Source of the DNA: Polyangiaceae bacterium
Lineage (GTDB): Bacteria; Myxococcota_A; Polyangia; Nannocystales; Nannocystaceae
Assembly: GCA_026989935.1 (NCBI GenBank)
Contig: JALSIN010000374.1
Coordinates: forward strand, 1 to 48,724
DNA length: 48,724 nt
Direction of reading: 5' to 3'
Part shown: positions 25,505 through 34,486 of the stretch, piece by piece
Position numbering within the stretch: the first letter of the stretch is position 1
How the letters are laid out: the number at the start of each line of letters is the position of its first letter
The notes under the pieces: model-generated
What the model was told of the DNA's origin: nothing
The model's database searches: none
The model's input: the letters and a program-made list of their open reading frames with translations, nothing else
Translations under genes and position numbers: made by a program

Positions 25505-26418
25505 CCTTCGAGGTACGGCCCAGCCGCCTGGCCTCCCTCGGGTACGTGGTGGCCCGGGGCTTTCGTGGCATGGTGCAAAGCGCCCACGTCCAGATCCTTG
25601 CGGTGGGTACCATGGCCGTGTGCATGCTCCTGCTGGGCGCGGTGACCCTCGCCTGGCAAAACGCGCGGGCCGTCTCACGCGACCTGGGCGTGGACGTGCC
25701 GGTGACCGTGTACCTGGCCGATGACGCGCCCGACGGGGCGGTGCGGGATCTGGCCGCGGCGGTCGAGGCGCTTTCGGCCGTGGATCGCGTGGTGCGGGTG
25801 CGGCCCGAGGACGCACTGGATCGCCTGGTGCACGGGCTTTCGGGCGAGGCCGAGTTGCTCGAAGGGATCGACCCGGACACGCTGCCGCAGACGCTCGAGA
25901 TCTACCTGGCCGACGGGGTGCCCGCTCGGGTCGCGCCGCATCTGGCGGCCCGATTGAGCGGCCACGAGCTGGTCGAGGACGTGGAGGTGGCGGGACCATG
26001 GGCCGAGCGCGCCGAGGCCATGGTCGAGACGCTCCAGCGGCTCGCCGTGGGTGCGGGCGCGCTGGTGGTGCTGGCGTGCGCGACGATCGTCTGGAGCACG
26101 ATTCGGCTGGGCGTGTTCGCCCGGCGGGCGGAGGTTCACATCCTGCGCCTGGTCGGGGGCACGCACGCCTTCGTGCGCGGCCCCTTCGTGGTGGAGGGGA
26201 TCGTGCAGGCCACGGTGGCGGTCGCCGTGGCGCTCGTGGTCCTGCACGCCGCCTTCGACATGGTGCGGCCGTACCTCGAAGACGGGCTGTCGCTCGTGTT
26301 CGCGGCCGGGGCGCTGCGGTTCTTTTCCCCCGAGGAGATGGCCTTCGGGTTGGGGCTCGGGGCCGTCGTGGGCTACCTCGGGTCGCGCGCCGCGGTGGCG
26401 CGGTACGTGGAGGTGTAG
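25501..26418 (+). CDS. ftsX: cell-division protein FtsX
   Basis: 305 residues. Membrane partner of FtsE: N-terminal cytoplasmic stretch, helix 1 at about 30-52, a periplasmic domain (about 60-180; SRDLGVDVPVTVYLADD, the classic FtsX FSX region), then three helices at about 185-205, 232-252 and 282-300. LRLVGGTHAFVRGPFVVEG is the family's conserved cytoplasmic loop. It passes the FtsE ATP cycle across the membrane to a murein-hydrolase activator, here probably the next gene. Three bases separate its stop from the following GTG. Confidence 0.93.
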   Translation: MTFEVRPSRLASLGYVVARGFRGMVQSAHVQILAVGTMAVCMLLLGAVTLAWQNARAVSRDLGVDVPVTVYLADDAPDGAVRDLAAAVEALSAVDRVVRVRPEDALDRLVHGLSGEAELLEGIDPDTLPQTLEIYLADGVPARVAPHLAARLSGHELVEDVEVAGPWAERAEAMVETLQRLAVGAGALVVLACATIVWSTIRLGVFARRAEVHILRLVGGTHAFVRGPFVVEGIVQATVAVAVALVVLHAAFDMVRPYLEDGLSLVFAAGALRFFSPEEMAFGLGLGAVVGYLGSRAAVARYVEV

Positions 26419-26421
26419 CCG

Positions 26422-27540
26422 GTGTCGCGCGAGCCGTGGAGGCGTCGGGCGGTGCGCTGGGTCGCTGCGCTGGCGCTGTTGGGGCCGGCGGCGGCGTGGG
26501 CCGGGCCGACCGGGCACGAGGTGGCCGCGGCGCGGCGGGCGACGGCCGCCCTACGCGGGCTTGCGGCCTTGGAGCGAGGGGGCGTCCAGTTGGGCGAGGC
26601 AGGCCGGAGCCTCGCGTACGCCCGTTCCGTTCTCGCGTACGAAAGGTCCGAAAGTGTCCGAAAACTGTCGGCATACGAGGTGCGTCGGTTGGCGCGGCGC
26701 CAGTCGGCACGGCGGCGCGGGCGGGCGCTTTACAAGCTGTCGCGCGGCGGGGTGCTGCGGGTGCTGTTCGACGAGGACCGGGCCGACACGAGCGCTCGGA
26801 TCACGAAGGCGCGGACGGTGCGGGCGCTCGTACGGCACGACCTGGCGGAACTCGCCGTCTATCGCGCGGCCGAGCGCCGCGCCGGGGCGGCCCTGGCGGC
26901 CTCGGTCCGGACGAGCCAGGCGCTGTCGGCGCTGGCCACCTTCGCCGACCTCCAGGCCGATCTGGTCGAAGGGGGCCGGGAAGGGCTCGCGCGTGCCGCG
27001 GCCGAGGCGGAAACGGCGGTGCGCCGGGCCGCCGCTCGGGGCGCACGCCTGCCGCCGGGGCTTCGCCGCTCCCTCGCCCGTGAACGCCGCTCCCTGCGTC
27101 GGGCCCGTCGTTCCCTGCTGCGGCCCCGGGGGCTCGTGCGCCCGGTTCGGGGGCGTGTGGTCGGCCGCTTCGGGCCCTACCGCGACAAGGTGCTGCGCGT
27201 CGAGGCGGAGCGCGCCGGGATCGAACTCGCCGCCCGTCCGGGCGAGGTCGTCCGCGCGGTGGCGGCGGGCAAGGTGGTGTTCACCGGGGAGATCCCCGGC
27301 TTCGGGCTGGTCGCGGTCATCGATCACGGCGATGGGTTCTTGAGCGTCACGGGGCGGCTGATGGGGCTTGTGGTGGCCCCCGAGGCGCAGGTGGCGGCTG
27401 GAGGTCCCCTGGGCCGGGCGGCGCCGAAGACCGAGGACGACGGTCTGGGCACCACCGTCTACCTGGAGCTGCGCCATGGCACGCGGCCCATCGACCCGGC
27501 GCCGCTGCTGGCCCGTCGTCGTCGGCGCGCAGCGGGTTAG
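26422..27540 (+). CDS. EnvC-like murein hydrolase activator with degenerate LytM domain
   Basis: 372 residues, GTG start. A signal peptide (about 1-27, ending AAAWAG) leads into a long, very Arg/Ala-rich helical region (30-235), the expected FtsX-binding coiled coil. The LytM/M23-like domain (about 240-365) keeps the fold landmarks (VVGRFGPYRDKVL, AAGKVVFTGEIPGFGLVAVI, DHGDGFLSVT). It has lost the zinc ligands: the usual H-x3-D is replaced around AGIELAARPGE, and the HxH becomes VYLELR. This matches EnvC, an inactive LytM protein that switches on amidases. Its place after ftsEX is the main support. No amidase gene lies in the window. Confidence 0.85.
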   Translation: MSREPWRRRAVRWVAALALLGPAAAWAGPTGHEVAAARRATAALRGLAALERGGVQLGEAGRSLAYARSVLAYERSESVRKLSAYEVRRLARRQSARRRGRALYKLSRGGVLRVLFDEDRADTSARITKARTVRALVRHDLAELAVYRAAERRAGAALAASVRTSQALSALATFADLQADLVEGGREGLARAAAEAETAVRRAAARGARLPPGLRRSLARERRSLRRARRSLLRPRGLVRPVRGRVVGRFGPYRDKVLRVEAERAGIELAARPGEVVRAVAAGKVVFTGEIPGFGLVAVIDHGDGFLSVTGRLMGLVVAPEAQVAAGGPLGRAAPKTEDDGLGTTVYLELRHGTRPIDPAPLLARRRRRAAG

Positions 27541-27598
27541 CCGGACGCGCGAGCGGGCCCCTTCGATCTCGGGCAACGGGTATATGGTTTGGGAGCCC

Positions 27599-28918
27599 AT
27601 GAAGAACCCCTCCTTGTGTCTCGTGGCCGTTTGCGCCCTGGGGATCGGGTACCTGGCCGGGTCGGCGCACCATGCGGCCAGCGCCGGTTCGCCGCCACCA
27701 CGGTCACGGTTCGCCAAACTCGACGTGTTCGCGCGGGCCCTTTCGATCGTGGAGCAGCAGTACGTGCGCCCCGTGGACGACGTGGCCCTCGTCCACGGCG
27801 CGCTGCGGGGTATGACCGGCACCCTCGACCCGCACACCACGTTCCTGGCCCCCAAGGAGGCCCGGCTACTGCGTGAGGAGATCGAGGGCGCCTTCGGCGG
27901 CGTGGGGATGGTCGTCCACCTGGACCACGATGAGCAGGGACGGATCGTGCTGGTGGTGGACGACGTGGTCCCCGAAAGCCCCGCGGCGGAGGCGGATGTC
28001 GCGCCCGGCGATCGGGTCGTGCGTATCGAGGGGCGGATGGTGGCGGCTTTCGCCGACCTGGTGGAGGCGATCACGACGATCCGCGGCAAGCCGGGCACGA
28101 CGGTGGCCCTGGATATCGTCCATGACGGGACAGAGAGGACCGTACGCCTGACGCGGCGGACCATCGCGGCACCCGCGGCCGACGTGCGCTACCTGGGCGA
28201 CGGTATCGGTCACGTGGTGCTGCGGACCTTCGCGGAGGGGGCTGCGGCCGAGGTGCGGCGGGGGGTCGAGGCCATGGACGGCCAGGCCGAACGGGACGGC
28301 GGGCTGGCCGGGGTCGTGCTCGACTTGCGCGACAATGGCGGAGGGCTGCTCGACGAGGCGGTGGCGTTGGCGGACTTGTTCCTTGCGCGTGGGGTGATCG
28401 TGCGCACGCGCGGGCGCGGCGGTGTGCTGCTCGACCGGCGGCGAGCCCACGCCGCGGGCACCATGCGGCGCCTGCCACTGGTGGTGCTCGTGAACCGCGC
28501 GTCGGCGTCGGCTTCGGAGATCGTCGCCGGCGCGCTGCAGGACCACGGTCGGGCCATCGTCGTGGGTGAGCGTACGTACGGGAAGGGGTCGGTGCAGACG
28601 CCGTACGAGCTAGGGGACGGCAGCGTTCTCAAGATTACGACAGCACTATACTATACGCCGAAGGACCGCGTGATCCAGGCGGCCGGGATTGCGCCGGACG
28701 TGGCGGTGGGGGGGTTGCCCGAGGGGGTCTCGGAGGTGCCGACGCGGCCCGACCTACCCCCGGAGCGGGATCATTTTCGGCACCTTCGTGTGGCGGCGCG
28801 TACTCCTACGCCTGCGCCGCGGTCCATCGCTCGGGCCCTGCGGTCGGCCGGCGACGACCATCAACTTCGCGAGGCGGTGCGCGTACTGCACGTCGAGGCC
28901 CTCGCGCGGCGGAGGTAG
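27599..28918 (+). CDS. S41-family C-terminal processing protease
   Basis: 439 residues from the ATG at 27599 (ribosome site GGGAG just upstream). Signal peptide or anchor MKNPSLCLVAVCALGIGYLA; an N-terminal helical part; a PDZ domain (about 95-190, GVGMVVHLD; PAAEADVAPGDRV); and the S41 catalytic domain with DLRDNGGGLLDEA and the Ser-Lys dyad: Ser306 in NRASASASEI and Lys329 in TYGKGSVQT. Related to CtpA/CtpB/Prc. In this cluster it probably trims septal hydrolase regulators or murein enzymes. Often found between envC and the YibQ gene in proteobacteria. Confidence 0.93.
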   Translation: MKNPSLCLVAVCALGIGYLAGSAHHAASAGSPPPRSRFAKLDVFARALSIVEQQYVRPVDDVALVHGALRGMTGTLDPHTTFLAPKEARLLREEIEGAFGGVGMVVHLDHDEQGRIVLVVDDVVPESPAAEADVAPGDRVVRIEGRMVAAFADLVEAITTIRGKPGTTVALDIVHDGTERTVRLTRRTIAAPAADVRYLGDGIGHVVLRTFAEGAAAEVRRGVEAMDGQAERDGGLAGVVLDLRDNGGGLLDEAVALADLFLARGVIVRTRGRGGVLLDRRRAHAAGTMRRLPLVVLVNRASASASEIVAGALQDHGRAIVVGERTYGKGSVQTPYELGDGSVLKITTALYYTPKDRVIQAAGIAPDVAVGGLPEGVSEVPTRPDLPPERDHFRHLRVAARTPTPAPRSIARALRSAGDDHQLREAVRVLHVEALARRR

Positions 28919-28925
28919 GTACGGG

Positions 28926-29876
28926 GTGAACCGGATCGACCGCGCCGTCCTCGTGTTCGTGGGGGCTTGCGCCGCGGCCATGGGACTTGCGCCGCCGCCG
29001 CCGCCGGTACCCCTGGTGCAAAAGGCCGATCGTGCGGTCATGGAGGCCTCTGCGCGCGCGGCGGCCGAGCGCGCGCGAGCGTGGACCCAGGCCCATGGCG
29101 ACCACGTGTTGCCGTGGGAGGAGGCCGACGGCCACCTGGCCATCGTTATTGATGACGTGGGCCGGGAACTCCACGTGTTCGAGGCGCTGGTCAGCCTGCG
29201 GCACCGGTTGACCTTCAACGTGTTGCCCGGTGCGCCGTACACCCGAGGCGTCCAGCAGCGCCTCCTACTGGACGACCGGCGGCCGCGCGAGGTGTGGCTG
29301 CACCTTCCCATGGAGCCAATGCGCGGCGAACTCATGACGGCCGGCTCCGAGACGCAGGAGGTCTTCTTGCGCGTGGAAGATTCTCCCGCCGTGCTACGGA
29401 GAAAGGTCGCGCAGGCCCTCGTGGCGGTGCCGTTGGCGGTTGGAGTGGGGCACCACATGGGGTCGAGATTCACGGCCGATCGCCCGGCTTTGTGCGCGGC
29501 GCTCGCGCCCATTTGCGCGCGCGGGCTCGCGTACCTCGACGCCCGGACCACGGCGGCGAGCCAGGCCGAAGGGGTGGCGGGGACGCTCGGGTGCCCGCGG
29601 GTCGGGCGGCGGCACGTGTTCCTCGACGCGCAGCCCGGGGAGGCGGCCATCGAGCGCGCGTTGTGGTCCGCCGTCGAGGCGTCGCGAAAGGCGCCGGTGG
29701 TGGCGATCGGTCACCCCACCCCCGCCCTCGCCCGGGTTCTGGGCCGGGCCGAGGACGAACTCGTACGGCGGCGGATCGGAGTCTATCCCCTGTCGGAGCT
29801 TTTGTCCCACCTCGCCCCACCTGATCCCACCACCCCGCACGCGGGGGGCTGTTCCGGCCCAAACGGGGCGTTTTGA
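28926..29876 (+). CDS. YibQ-type divergent polysaccharide deacetylase-like protein
   Basis: 316 residues from a GTG preceded by GGAGG (ribosome site, 10 bases). N-terminal hydrophobic anchor (AVLVFVGACAAAMGLA), then the domain: LAIVIDDVGRELHVFEAL, LTFNVLPG, VWLHLPMEP, VGVGHHMGSRFTAD, YLDARTTAASQAEGVA. The family keeps the carbohydrate-esterase 4 fold, though E. coli YibQ has unknown activity. Last gene of ftsE-ftsX-envC-like-S41-yibQ. Its 3' end overlaps a possible early start of the FHA gene by 4 bases, but the preferred FHA start lies further on. Pro/Gly/His tail after 300. Confidence 0.85.
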   Translation: MNRIDRAVLVFVGACAAAMGLAPPPPPVPLVQKADRAVMEASARAAAERARAWTQAHGDHVLPWEEADGHLAIVIDDVGRELHVFEALVSLRHRLTFNVLPGAPYTRGVQQRLLLDDRRPREVWLHLPMEPMRGELMTAGSETQEVFLRVEDSPAVLRRKVAQALVAVPLAVGVGHHMGSRFTADRPALCAALAPICARGLAYLDARTTAASQAEGVAGTLGCPRVGRRHVFLDAQPGEAAIERALWSAVEASRKAPVVAIGHPTPALARVLGRAEDELVRRRIGVYPLSELLSHLAPPDPTTPHAGGCSGPNGAF

Positions 29877-29897
29877 GCGCCGCCTCGGGCCGTCGCC

Positions 29898-29927
29898 TTG
29901 ACACGCGCCCGCCCCCATTCCTACCCT
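29898..29927 (+). promoter_or_regulatory. candidate promoter of the FHA gene
   Basis: TTGACA (29898-29903), 18 bases, TACCCT (29922-29927); transcription would begin near 29934, only about 5 bases before the ATG. It is among the better sigma70-like matches I noted and suggests a leaderless message. Confidence 0.45.
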
Positions 29928-29938
29928 CACCCGTGCGG

Positions 29939-31135
29939 ATGGCGCTGCGCCTTATCATCGAAGACGACGAGGGCGCCACCACGATCGTGCCCCTCGGGGG
30001 AGAAGCCGTCACGATCGGGCGGCAGGAGGGGAACACGATCCAGTTGACCGAGAAAAACGTCTCTCGGCGGCACGCGCGCCTTTGGTTCGAGGACAGCACG
30101 TGGGTCATCGAGGACCTCGACAGCTACAACGGGATCAAGGTCAACGGCGAGTTCATCGAGCAGCGGGTCAGTCTGCGCGAGGGCGACGTCATCCAGATCG
30201 GGGACTATCACCTGGCCCTGGCCGAGGACACCGCGCGCGTCGCCTTCGGCGGGCGGCCCACGGCGGCCAACCAGCAAGACGAGCCGATCCTGGCCAGCTC
30301 CAGCGCGCACCTGCCCGTCGTCGCGCCCGATGCGCCGGCCACCGAGTCCAGCCAGGTGGTCGCGGGTGAGGTGGGGGCGGCCCCCGCCGTCGCGTCTGCC
30401 GAGCCGCCGGCGGACGAGCCGGCGGGGGGGACGAAGGCCGTGCCGATCCTCGTCGGCGTGGGGATCGTGCTCGCGCTGGGGGCCGCGGGATTCTTCGTCC
30501 TGCGATCGGACCACGACCGGTCGGGCGCCGCGGCGGCGAGCGGCGCGGCCCCGCCGCCGCCCGTGGTGGCGCAGTCGGGGCCGGTCGGCGAAAAAACACC
30601 GGTTTCCCAGGTCCCCGTGGGCCAGAGGGGCGTGGCCCCGGGCGCGACGAAGGCCGCGGCCCCGCCGCCTGCCCAGCGCGATGGTGGGACCGGTGCGCGG
30701 ACGTCGGAGCCCGACGGTGGGGCTGCCGCGCCGGCCGCGGCCGCCGCGGACGAGGACACGGATGCCGTCGCGGGCTCGCGCCCCGGTGCAGCGCCCCCGT
30801 CCCGAAGCAAGCGACGCCGCAAGCGCCGCAAATCGGCCGCCGCCGCCGCGCCACCACCGGCACCTCCGGCTGCACCCGCGGCGTCGGCGAAGGATCCCGC
30901 CGAGCTGCTCAAGGAGGCCCGGGTGGCCCAGATGCGCGGTCAGTCGGCGAAGGCCTATCGCCTGGCCGCCGAGGCGAACAAGATCCGCCCGTCCTCGGCG
31001 GCCCTGCGAGTCATGGGCGTGGCGGCGTGCAAGCTCGGGGACACCGGCAAGGCGCGGTCGGTCTATCGCAAGCTGTCGGGAACGGCCAAGTCGGACATGG
31101 CCAAGCTGTGCGCCCGGCAGGGGATCGACCTGTGA
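29939..31135 (+). CDS. FHA-domain membrane protein
   Basis: 398 residues. The forkhead-associated phosphothreonine-binding domain covers about 1-95: VTIGRQEGNTIQLTEKNVSR with the key Arg and Ser-Arg-Arg-His, then DLDSYNGIKVNGEFI. A Pro/Ala linker leads to a single membrane helix (about 168-190, PILVGVGIVLALGAAGFFVL), then a low-complexity Ala/Pro/Gly region and a basic patch (SRSKRRRKRRKS). The last 100 residues are helical and TPR-like (LLKEARVAQMRGQSAKAYRL, ALRVMGVAACKLGDTGKARSV). It probably reads out Ser/Thr kinase signalling; a kinase of the right class is at 5813-7753. A GTG at 29933 is an alternative start. Confidence 0.88.
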   Translation: MALRLIIEDDEGATTIVPLGGEAVTIGRQEGNTIQLTEKNVSRRHARLWFEDSTWVIEDLDSYNGIKVNGEFIEQRVSLREGDVIQIGDYHLALAEDTARVAFGGRPTAANQQDEPILASSSAHLPVVAPDAPATESSQVVAGEVGAAPAVASAEPPADEPAGGTKAVPILVGVGIVLALGAAGFFVLRSDHDRSGAAAASGAAPPPPVVAQSGPVGEKTPVSQVPVGQRGVAPGATKAAAPPPAQRDGGTGARTSEPDGGAAAPAAAAADEDTDAVAGSRPGAAPPSRSKRRRKRRKSAAAAAPPPAPPAAPAASAKDPAELLKEARVAQMRGQSAKAYRLAAEANKIRPSSAALRVMGVAACKLGDTGKARSVYRKLSGTAKSDMAKLCARQGIDL

Positions 31136-31171
31136 CCGCGGCACCGGCTGCGTCGCGGTAGCCTTCGGGGC

Positions 31172-32980
31172 ATGCGCCACCTGGCCCGTCGTTTCCGCTC
31201 GCTCACCGGGCCGTTCGTGTTCGCGTGCACCGTGGCCGGAACCCTCACCGCGACGCGGGTCGGCGCGGCCCCCTTCGAGGAGACCACGCCGGCGACGATC
31301 GGGGCCACGGGTGAATGGTCCAACAAGGTCCGCTTGGCGGACATCGACCACGACGGGGACGTGGACATCCTGTTCGCGAACGGGGCCGGGTACGCCGCGC
31401 CCGGCGGGCCGGAACCGAACCGGGTGTTCTTGAACCAGACGGTGGAGGCCGGTCCCGGGGCGCCGTTCGTGGAGGCCGGCGCCATGGACGATCCGGCGCG
31501 GGTCATCGTGGCGCGCGACCTTTCCGGGGACGGGGTGATCGACTTGTTCGTGGGACCACCTGGGGCACGCAGAGCCGATTGTTCGTGGGCACGGGCGGCG
31601 GCGCTTTCACGGAGGTGACTGGCACCCACCTGCCCGCGATGCCGGGCTGGATCGGCGACGCCGATCCGTGCGACGTGGACCTCGACGGCGATCTGGGGCG
31701 GACATCCCGCCGACCAGTCGGCCGGCCGGGTCCGGCTGTGGCGAAACGAGGGCGACGGCATGTTCGTGGACGCGATGGACGAGGCCATGCCGGCGACGAC
31801 CGTGGGCTGGTCGTGGGAGCTGGAGTGCTTCGACGCCGACGACGACGGCGACCTGGACGTGGCCGTGTCCTGCAAGTCGTGCGCGGGCTCGAAGCTCTAC
31901 GACAACGACGGGACCGGCGCGTTCGTGGACGCCTCCGACGCGCGCATGCCGGCGCTGCCGAACAACTACGAGTTCGAGACCATGGACCTCGACGGCGACG
32001 GCGACCTCGACCTGGTGACGATCAACGATCACGGCCCGGGCACACGGGGCGGGATCTTCGAGAACGACGGCGGTGTCTTTACGGACGCCACGGACCTGCG
32101 CTGGCCCATGACCGAGAACCCGGCCGGCGACGACAACATGGTTGCCTTCGTGGACGTGGACTCGGACGGCGACCCGGACTTCGTGGTGGCGGGGCTTTTC
32201 GGGCAGCCCGACCGCCTGATGCGCAACGACGGTGGGATCTTCTCGATGGACGCCGCGGCCTTCGCTCCGGCCGACAGCCCCGGCTCCCTGGGCATCGCCG
32301 TCTCGGACCTCGACGGCGATGGGCGCTGGGACGTGGTGCTGGCCGAGGGCGAGGCGGCCTTCGCGGACCGGGTGTTCTTCGGCGTGGACGTGCCGGTGGA
32401 CACCGCGCCGCCGGTCATCTCGAACGTCACGATCCCCGAGGCCGTGGAGGCGGGGATCGTGCCGGTGCGCGCTCGGATCCACGACCACAAAAGCCCGCTG
32501 GAAGCGCACGATCTGGCGCGTGCGGAGGTCGTGGTGGCGCCTTCGGACCCCGGCGGCGGTCCGGCGGCGGCCACCGCCATGCGCTGGATCGGCGAGTACC
32601 AGTTCATGGCGTCGCTGCAGCTTCCCGACGGGCGCTACGACGTCCAGATCTGCGCCGAGGACCGCCGGGGGAACGAGCGATGCACCGATCCCGTGCCGCT
32701 GCAGGTCGGCGAGCCCGCGGGCGGGACGACGGGGGGCGCGACGGCGGGTGCTTCGTCCAGCGGTCCTGGCACCACCGGGGCCGGTCCGGACGCCAGTGGT
32801 GGTACCAGCACGTCCGGGGCGGAGGACACCGATCCAGGCGCCGCCGCCTCGGGGGGCGGTTGCGGCTGTCGCACGGCGGCCCGCAAAGGGCCCGCGGTGC
32901 TTGCGGTGTTCCTCCTCGTGGCACGCCGGCGCCGTGGCCGGCGGCGGCGGCCGGTTGCCAACCGTGGGCCCGCGGCGTAG
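31172..32980 (+). pseudogene. FG-GAP surface protein with MYXO-CTERM-like sorting tail, two frameshifts
   Basis: Signal peptide (MRHLARRFRSLTGPFVFACT) then FG-GAP repeats. The frame breaks twice. Near 31552-31556 (ttcgtgggacca) one base seems missing; the sequence resumes in the next frame with GTQSRLFVGTGGGAFTEV. Near 31690-31700 (gatctggggcgg) it shifts back and continues IWGGHPADQSAGRVRLWRNE. Elsewhere the repeats are intact (DLDGDGDLDLVTINDH, DVDSDGDPDFVVAG). The C-terminus is Gly/Ser/Thr-rich, then GGGCGCRTAARK, a hydrophobic stretch and RRRRGRRRR: a MYXO-CTERM-like signal for surface sorting. The two nearby, mutually compensating shifts could be sequence errors or a young pseudogene. 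Confidence 0.8.
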
Positions 32981-32993
32981 GCCTTGGGGCGTC

Positions 32994-34460
32994 ATGGCCC
33001 CCCACCGTTTCCTCGTAGCCGCCGTGGCGCTCGCCGCCGCCGTGCCGGCGTGCCGTCCGCCGCGGCCGACGCCCGCGCCGCCGTCTGCGTCGCCGGCACC
33101 GGTTTCCATCCCCGAGCCTGCCCCCGAACCGGCGGATCCGACCGCGGACCTGCCCGCCTGGGCCGTCGCGGCGGCCAAGAAGATCGCGGCGCACCGGGCC
33201 GTGGCGGGGCATCGAGCCTACAAGCGCCTGGCCTTCGTCGCCGACACCATCGGGCCGCGGCCGTCGGGCTCTACGGCCCTGGCCCGCGCCATCGACTGGG
33301 CGGTGACGGAGCTTGCCGGCTACGGGTTGGAGAACGCGCGGCGCGAGCCGGTGATCGTGCCCGTGTGGGTGCGGGGGAAGGAGTCCGCGAAGGTCGTGGC
33401 ACCGGTCGAGCGCGACCTCGTGATGCTCGGACTCGGCGGCAGCGTGGGGACGCGGGGGCGGATGCGGGCGCAGATCGCGGTGGTCGATCACGTGGACGAG
33501 ATCGCGAAGAAGGGCGCGGCGCTTGCCGGCAAGATCGTCCTCATCAACCAGGTGATGCCGCCGTACGATGTCGAGCGACATCGTGCGTTCTACGGAGAGA
33601 CCGTCGTGGCGCGCAGTCGCGGCGCCATCGAAGCGGCGAAGGTGGGCGCCAAGGCGGTGCTCGTGCGCTCGGTGACGGCCCACAGCCTGCGCACGCCGCA
33701 TACCGGGGCGATGCACTACGCCGAGGGGGTGCCGAAGATCCCCGCGGCCGCCGTGACGGTCGAGGATGCGGAGTTCCTGGTGCGCAGCGCCAGGCGCGGG
33801 CCGGTCACCGTGGAGCTTTCCATGGGGGCTCGTACCCGCAAGGACGCGCCCAGCGCCAACGTGGTGGCGGAGCTGCCCGGCCGGTCGGAGCGCGACGCGA
33901 TCGTGCTGCTCGGCTGCCACATCGATTCCTGGGACGTGGGCGACGGCAGCACCGACGACATGGGTGGTTGCATCGCGATCATGGAGGCGGCCCGGATCCT
34001 CGCGGAGCTCGAGCTCTTCCCGCGCCGCACGATCCGCGTGGTGCTGTTTACGAACGAGGAGCACGGCCTGCGTGGGGCCAAGGCCTACTTCGAGGCCCAC
34101 GGCGGCGAGCGGCACGTGGCGGTCTTCGAGGCCGACGCGGGGCAGGGGGCGCCGCTGGGCTTCTCCGTCGCCGGGCCGGCGCGCGAGCGCGAGGCGCTCG
34201 AGGCGTTCCTGCCGCTGTTTCTCGACTTCGGCGTCACGGCGTTCGTGGCCGGCGGCGCCGGCGCGGACGTCTCGCCCCTGGTGGAGGCCGGCGTGCTGGG
34301 GATCGGGCACCGTCCAGACGGCAGCCGATACTTCGATCTGCACCACAGCCCGGCGGACACGGTGGACAAGATCGACCCGGACCACCTGGCGATGAACGCG
34401 GCCGGGATCGCGCTGCTCGCGTACATCCTGGCCGAGCGCCCACGGCCGGACGCCTCGTAG
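32994..34460 (+). CDS. M28-family zinc aminopeptidase, probable lipoprotein
   Basis: 488 residues from the ATG at 32994. The N-terminal signal ends in VPAC (Cys20), a weak lipobox, then a Pro-rich spacer. A PA-like inserted domain (about 130-265) precedes the peptidase core. Metal ligands of the M28 family: GCHIDSWDVGDGSTDDMGG (His and bridging Asp), TNEEHGLRG (catalytic Glu then Glu), FEADAGQGAP (Asp), and FDLHHSPADTVD (last His). Similar to carboxypeptidase Q / bacterial leucyl aminopeptidases. It probably digests peptides at the cell surface. It follows the FG-GAP gene by 13 bases. Confidence 0.9.
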   Translation: MAPHRFLVAAVALAAAVPACRPPRPTPAPPSASPAPVSIPEPAPEPADPTADLPAWAVAAAKKIAAHRAVAGHRAYKRLAFVADTIGPRPSGSTALARAIDWAVTELAGYGLENARREPVIVPVWVRGKESAKVVAPVERDLVMLGLGGSVGTRGRMRAQIAVVDHVDEIAKKGAALAGKIVLINQVMPPYDVERHRAFYGETVVARSRGAIEAAKVGAKAVLVRSVTAHSLRTPHTGAMHYAEGVPKIPAAAVTVEDAEFLVRSARRGPVTVELSMGARTRKDAPSANVVAELPGRSERDAIVLLGCHIDSWDVGDGSTDDMGGCIAIMEAARILAELELFPRRTIRVVLFTNEEHGLRGAKAYFEAHGGERHVAVFEADAGQGAPLGFSVAGPAREREALEAFLPLFLDFGVTAFVAGGAGADVSPLVEAGVLGIGHRPDGSRYFDLHHSPADTVDKIDPDHLAMNAAGIALLAYILAERPRPDAS

Positions 34461-34486
34461 GTCGGGCCGGGCGTCGGCCGGCGGTG

